Position numbers and translations under genes: made by a program. This document shows, piece by piece, positions 60,861 to 64,000 of a DNA stretch of 64,000 nt; positions within the stretch are counted from its first letter, which is position 1, and each line of letters starts with the position of its first letter. Origin of the DNA: a bacterium (GTDB taxonomy: Bacteria; Krumholzibacteriota; Krumholzibacteriia; LZORAL124-64-63). The notes beneath the pieces were generated by a model. The model made no database searches. It worked only from the letters and a program-made list of their open reading frames with translations, and was not told the origin of the DNA. Where the stretch lies: the NCBI GenBank assembly GCA_016703265.1, contig JADJCK010000006.1, positions 372,001 to 436,000 of the forward strand, read 5' to 3'.

Positions 60861-61673
60861 CTAGAAGGTGCCGCGCACCCAGCCGCCATCGCTGACCACG
60901 CACTGCCCGGTGATGTACCCGGCCGGCGCCGACATCAGGAAGGCGACCAGCGCGGCCAGTTCGTCGGCCTCGCCCAGGCGACCCAGGGGGATCTCACGCG
61001 TCCAGCCCCGGATGACCTCTTCCCGGTCGGCCCCGGTCTGCTCCTGCTTCCGCGTGATCAGGCGCTCGACGGCGCTCGTCAGGTGGAAGCCCGGCGCCAC
61101 GGCGTTGACGGTGACCCCGGCCGCCGCGGTCTCGAGCGCGAGGGTCCTGGTGAGGGCCTGGACGGCCGGCCGCAGTACGCTCGAGAGCATGAGGTTCTCG
61201 ACCGGCTGGTACACGCTGACCGACGTGATGCAGACGACGCGCCCCCAGCGACGTTCGACCATGCCCGGCACCACCAGGCGGCACAGGCGCACGGCGCTCT
61301 CGACCGTCAGACGGTAGGCGGATTCCCAGGCTGCCAGGTCCAGGTCGCCGAAATTGCCCGCCGGCGGCCCGCCCGCGTTCACCAGCAGCAGATCGGGCGG
61401 CCCCAGTTCGGCCTCCACGCGGGCCACCGCCCGGCGCACGGCCTCGTCGTCGGTCACATCGGCGACCAGGGGCAGGACGCGCGCGGCGCCCGCCCCGTGC
61501 AGGCGTGCCCCCTCCCTCGCCACGTCCTCGGCGGCCTCCGCCAGGGCATCGGCTCCCCGGGCCAGCAGTGCCACCTGGACACCCTCGGCCGCCAGGCGCA
61601 ACGCGACCGCCTTGCCGAAACCCCGTGATCCGCCCGTCACCAGGGCCGTACGGCCCGTCAGTCCGAGGTCCAT
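60861..61673 (-). CDS. Short-chain dehydrogenase/reductase of atypical active site
   Basis: 270 residues. Cofactor motif TGGSRGFGKAVAL, VNAGG and the C-terminal GYITGQCVVSDGGWVRG typical of FabG-like SDRs. Instead of YxxxK the active site reads CITSVSVYQPVENLMLSSVLRPAVQ, so the Tyr-Lys pair is replaced by Leu/Arg-like residues. This pattern belongs to the SDR subgroup with LSNxxR; its chemistry is not well defined. MDLGLTGRTALVTGG starts at ATG 61673. Last gene before the selenoprotein promoter. Confidence 0.85.
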   Translation of the reverse strand: MDLGLTGRTALVTGGSRGFGKAVALRLAAEGVQVALLARGADALAEAAEDVAREGARLHGAGAARVLPLVADVTDDEAVRRAVARVEAELGPPDLLLVNAGGPPAGNFGDLDLAAWESAYRLTVESAVRLCRLVVPGMVERRWGRVVCITSVSVYQPVENLMLSSVLRPAVQALTRTLALETAAAGVTVNAVAPGFHLTSAVERLITRKQEQTGADREEVIRGWTREIPLGRLGEADELAALVAFLMSAPAGYITGQCVVSDGGWVRGTF

Positions 61674-61932
61674 CGCCGTCTCCTTCCGCCGGCCCGGCCG
61701 GCGGCGCCATCATAGGGCATCACCTGTCTTCCGCCCACTCCGGCGGGAAGGTCGCGCCCGCATGGGACCGCGCGCACCCTCGCGCGGCACGGCGGTTGCT
61801 GGTCGAGTCCGAACACGAGCCCGACGACCGCGAAGCGCCGGCACGCTGCGGCACCACGAGGCACGAACGGAAGCAACCGGCAACGACACGAAGCCCCGGG
61901 AACAAGCGGCAGCGTGCGAAGGTGGACATCCC

Positions 61933-63564
61933 ATGCGCAGGAATTCGCAATCCGCACTGGCGCGCTACATGGCGCGGCGCGGCGCAGCGCCGGTCGTCGC
62001 CGCCAGACCCCGATTCGCGCACTGGCGCTGGGTCCGGCTGTCGGTGCTGGCCCTGGCCACCGCCGCCACCTGGGCGCTGGTCGGCCGCCCGCGTGAAGAG
62101 GTGCCCGTCAACCTGACCTACGAACTGGACCTGGCAGGGGCCGCCGACGGCCGCCTCGTCATCACCATGATCTGCGACGGCGACCTGCCCCGTCAGCTGG
62201 ACCTGGTACTGCCTCCGGGCATCTTCGGCGACCCGAACGGCGGTGTGCATGCGCGCGACCCGCAGGCGCACGAACTCGGTCCGGATGGCCGCCAGTTGCG
62301 CCCCCTGCGCGTGGCGACGACGCCCGACGGCTGGCGCCTGGACACGGCCGGCAGCCGGCGCACCGGCTTCATCTACAGCCTGGACCTGAGCGCGACACCC
62401 GGCAGCGAGCAGGACATCCGTCGCCACATCTCCACGCCCGTTTCCGGCGGCGTGAGGGCGGCGGGCTTCGAGATCTTCCTGGAACCGCTCGGTGTGCCCG
62501 TCGGCGACCTGACCGTGCTGGTGCACAACCCGGAGAACCTGCCCCTGCTGGTGCCCTGGCCGGCGCTCGTGCGGGGCCGCGGGAACCTGCAGCCGGGTGC
62601 CGTGGGCGATGCCAGCCTCGGCTACGGTCAGGGCTACAACCCGGCCGAGGATGTCCGGACGCCGTCACCGCGCGAGGTGCCGGAAAGCGCGGCCCCGGTG
62701 CCGGCAAACCTGATGTTCCACCCGCGCGACCTGGCCGACCTGAACAACGCGCTGCTGGTCTGCGGCGACATCCGCACGCTGACGGCGCAGGCCGGTGACT
62801 GCGTGATCCAGCTGGCCACCGACCGCGAATGGCTGTTTGCCGACGAAGCGGCGATGGACCTCGTGCGGCGCATCGCGCGCACCGAGATGGGCTTCTTCGG
62901 CTCGGCGCCCTCCGACCAGATCACGGTGCTGCTGTCGGCGAACGGCATCACCGGCGACGAGCGCTTCGACGTCTACGGCGTGCACACCGGCAGTTCGGTG
63001 CTGGTGATGCTCGATCACGACACCACGTGGGGCATGCTCGAGGAGCAGGCTGCCAGCGTGATCGCCCACGAGATGTTCCACGGCTGGCTCGGCGAGGCCG
63101 TGCGCCAGACGGATCCCACGATGTTGTGGTTCACCGAGGGTGCCACGACCTGGTACGCGGCCCGCATGCTGACCGCAGCGGGCATCTGGCCCACCGACCA
63201 CGCGCGCGGCGTGCTCGGCGCCAGGCTGGATCGCGACTACGCCAACAACGGGCTGCTGGGCCGCATGTCGGTGTCGGAGGCCGCCGCGGAAGTGATGGCC
63301 TCCGGCGAGCAGGTGCGCTACGGGTACGCAGGCGGCGTCTCGGCCTGCATGGCCCTGGACGAGATGCTGGCGCAGGCCAGCGGCCGCACCCGGCCCCTGG
63401 ACGAGGTCGTGCGCCGCCTCTACAAGGACCGGCGCGGGCAGCCGTTGACCCGCCTGGGACTCGAGGAGACGATCGCCGCGGTGACCGGCGTGCGCTGCGG
63501 CCCCTGGCTGGACACCTACGTATACGGCAAAACCACCTTGCCGCCGGTCAAGAGCATGCTATAG
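61933..63564 (+). CDS. Membrane-anchored M61-like metallopeptidase
   Basis: 543 residues. One transmembrane segment (RLSVLALATAATWALVG) near the N-terminus, then an extracytoplasmic domain of about 260 residues rich in beta structure, then the peptidase domain with zinc ligands in VIAHEMFHGWLGE (HExxH) and the Glu in WFTEGATTWYAARM. The HEMFHGW..WFTEG spacing fits the M61 glycyl-aminopeptidase family. Its long N-terminal domain lacks the usual PDZ. ATG at 61933 gives MRRNSQSALARYMARRG; ribosome site is weak. A strong terminator follows. Confidence 0.82.
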   Translation: MRRNSQSALARYMARRGAAPVVAARPRFAHWRWVRLSVLALATAATWALVGRPREEVPVNLTYELDLAGAADGRLVITMICDGDLPRQLDLVLPPGIFGDPNGGVHARDPQAHELGPDGRQLRPLRVATTPDGWRLDTAGSRRTGFIYSLDLSATPGSEQDIRRHISTPVSGGVRAAGFEIFLEPLGVPVGDLTVLVHNPENLPLLVPWPALVRGRGNLQPGAVGDASLGYGQGYNPAEDVRTPSPREVPESAAPVPANLMFHPRDLADLNNALLVCGDIRTLTAQAGDCVIQLATDREWLFADEAAMDLVRRIARTEMGFFGSAPSDQITVLLSANGITGDERFDVYGVHTGSSVLVMLDHDTTWGMLEEQAASVIAHEMFHGWLGEAVRQTDPTMLWFTEGATTWYAARMLTAAGIWPTDHARGVLGARLDRDYANNGLLGRMSVSEAAAEVMASGEQVRYGYAGGVSACMALDEMLAQASGRTRPLDEVVRRLYKDRRGQPLTRLGLEETIAAVTGVRCGPWLDTYVYGKTTLPPVKSML

Positions 63565-63580
63565 ATTCCGGGAGGACGGC

Positions 63581-63624
63581 GACGCGACAGGATGCCCCAG
63601 TCGGCGTCCTGTCGCGTCTTTTTT
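63581..63624 (+). terminator. Rho-independent terminator after the M61-like protease gene
   Basis: A 16-bp stem with one G-T pair (63581-63596 with 63603-63618), loop CCAGTC, then six T's. The stop codon is 17 bases upstream; metG begins 62 bases further on. Confidence 0.92.
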
Positions 63625-63685
63625 CGCGCATGGCGCCCCGGCCGCGACCGGGGGCCACCGGTGAACCAGCCAGCGGGAGAATCCA

Positions 63686-64000
63686 GTGCAGACGCCCAGC
63701 GGCAAGACGTTCGAGCGGACCATCGTCACCAGCGCGCTCCCCTACGCGAACGGCGACATCCACCTGGGCCACCTGGCGGGCGCCTACCTGCCCGCCGACA
63801 TCTTCGTGCGCTACCTGCGCCTGCGCGGCGAGCCGGTGCTCTACATCTGCGGAACCGACGAGTACGGCGTGCCCATCACGCTGGCGGCAGAGAAGCTGGG
63901 CATCTCGCCCAAGGAACTGGTCGACCGCAACTACAAGTCGATCAGCGGGAGCTTCGCCGAGTTCGGCATCTCGTTCGACAACTTCAGCCAGACCAGCCGC
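63686..64000 (+). CDS. metG: Methionyl-tRNA synthetase, 5' part
   Basis: Charges tRNA-Met. 105 codons visible: TFERTIVTSALPYANGDIHLGHLAGAYLPADIF with the HIGH motif as HLGH, and YICGTDEYGVPITLAAEK (CGTDE motif). GTG at 63686 is preceded by GGGAG. The rest of the gene lies beyond the window. Identity is secure. Confidence 0.95.
   Translation, partial: MQTPSGKTFERTIVTSALPYANGDIHLGHLAGAYLPADIFVRYLRLRGEPVLYICGTDEYGVPITLAAEKLGISPKELVDRNYKSISGSFAEFGISFDNFSQTSR

Overview
The window is GC-rich (roughly 70% by eye), densely packed bacterial chromosome with no phage, insertion sequence, tRNA, rRNA or CRISPR that I can see. The cell is Gram-negative: it has outer-membrane barrels, lipoproteins, a heptosyltransferase and outer-surface cytochromes. 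A PorV-like protein, a large secreted protein with lamin-tail repeats and a FlgD-like C-terminal domain, a hairpin-helix/barrel protein and a ceramide-type lipid cluster point to the FCB side of the tree (for example Krumholzibacteriota or Eisenbacteria). That placement is an inference.

Layout. 1-4201: end of a 3-methyladenine DNA glycosylase and a four-gene ABC-2 exporter cluster. 4281-6730: metK overlapping a methionine gamma-lyase-like gene. 6807-9732: hybrid histidine kinase and response regulator. 9745-16282: homogentisate operon hppD-hmgA-unknown-fahA-aacS, carrying 4-hydroxyphenylpyruvate to fumarate and acetoacetyl-CoA. 16514-23446: second hybrid kinase, ATP/ADP-translocase-like carrier, arginine deiminase, PilZ protein and CheV. 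23533-29823 (minus): nadE-rsmI-CDP-alcohol transferase-tmk, S41 protease, threonine aldolase and HU. 30309-34993: lipoprotein, M50 protease, heptosyltransferase, rsgA, EIIA-like protein and zinc ribbon. 35128-38800: decaheme cytochrome, barrel and hexaheme lipoprotein, a candidate trans-outer-membrane electron conduit. 40501-49555: five-gene envelope operon. 49781-55010: second EIIA, sulfatase-fold hydrolase, Mrp, STAS, Memo and AMMECR1. 55143-59443: candidate ceramide operon (serine palmitoyltransferase, GNAT-type acyltransferase, reductase, PAP2 enzyme). 59505-64000: secreted protein, FmdB zinc ribbon, candidate selenoprotein, SDR, M61-like protease and the start of metG.

The most interesting signal is at 60559-60786 (minus). 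A small membrane-anchored gene with its own promoter and a strong ribosome site is interrupted by an in-frame TGA. Coding-like sequence continues for 47 codons after it, and a 7-bp hairpin with a GGU loop lies 18-34 nt downstream of the TGA, where a bacterial SECIS would be. It probably encodes a small selenoprotein and is followed by an FmdB zinc-ribbon gene.

At least nine genes carry a single-base frame break although both halves match one protein family. Most breaks fall in C/G runs, so sequencing indels are more likely than pseudogenes. I annotated these genes across the break and said so in each entry.
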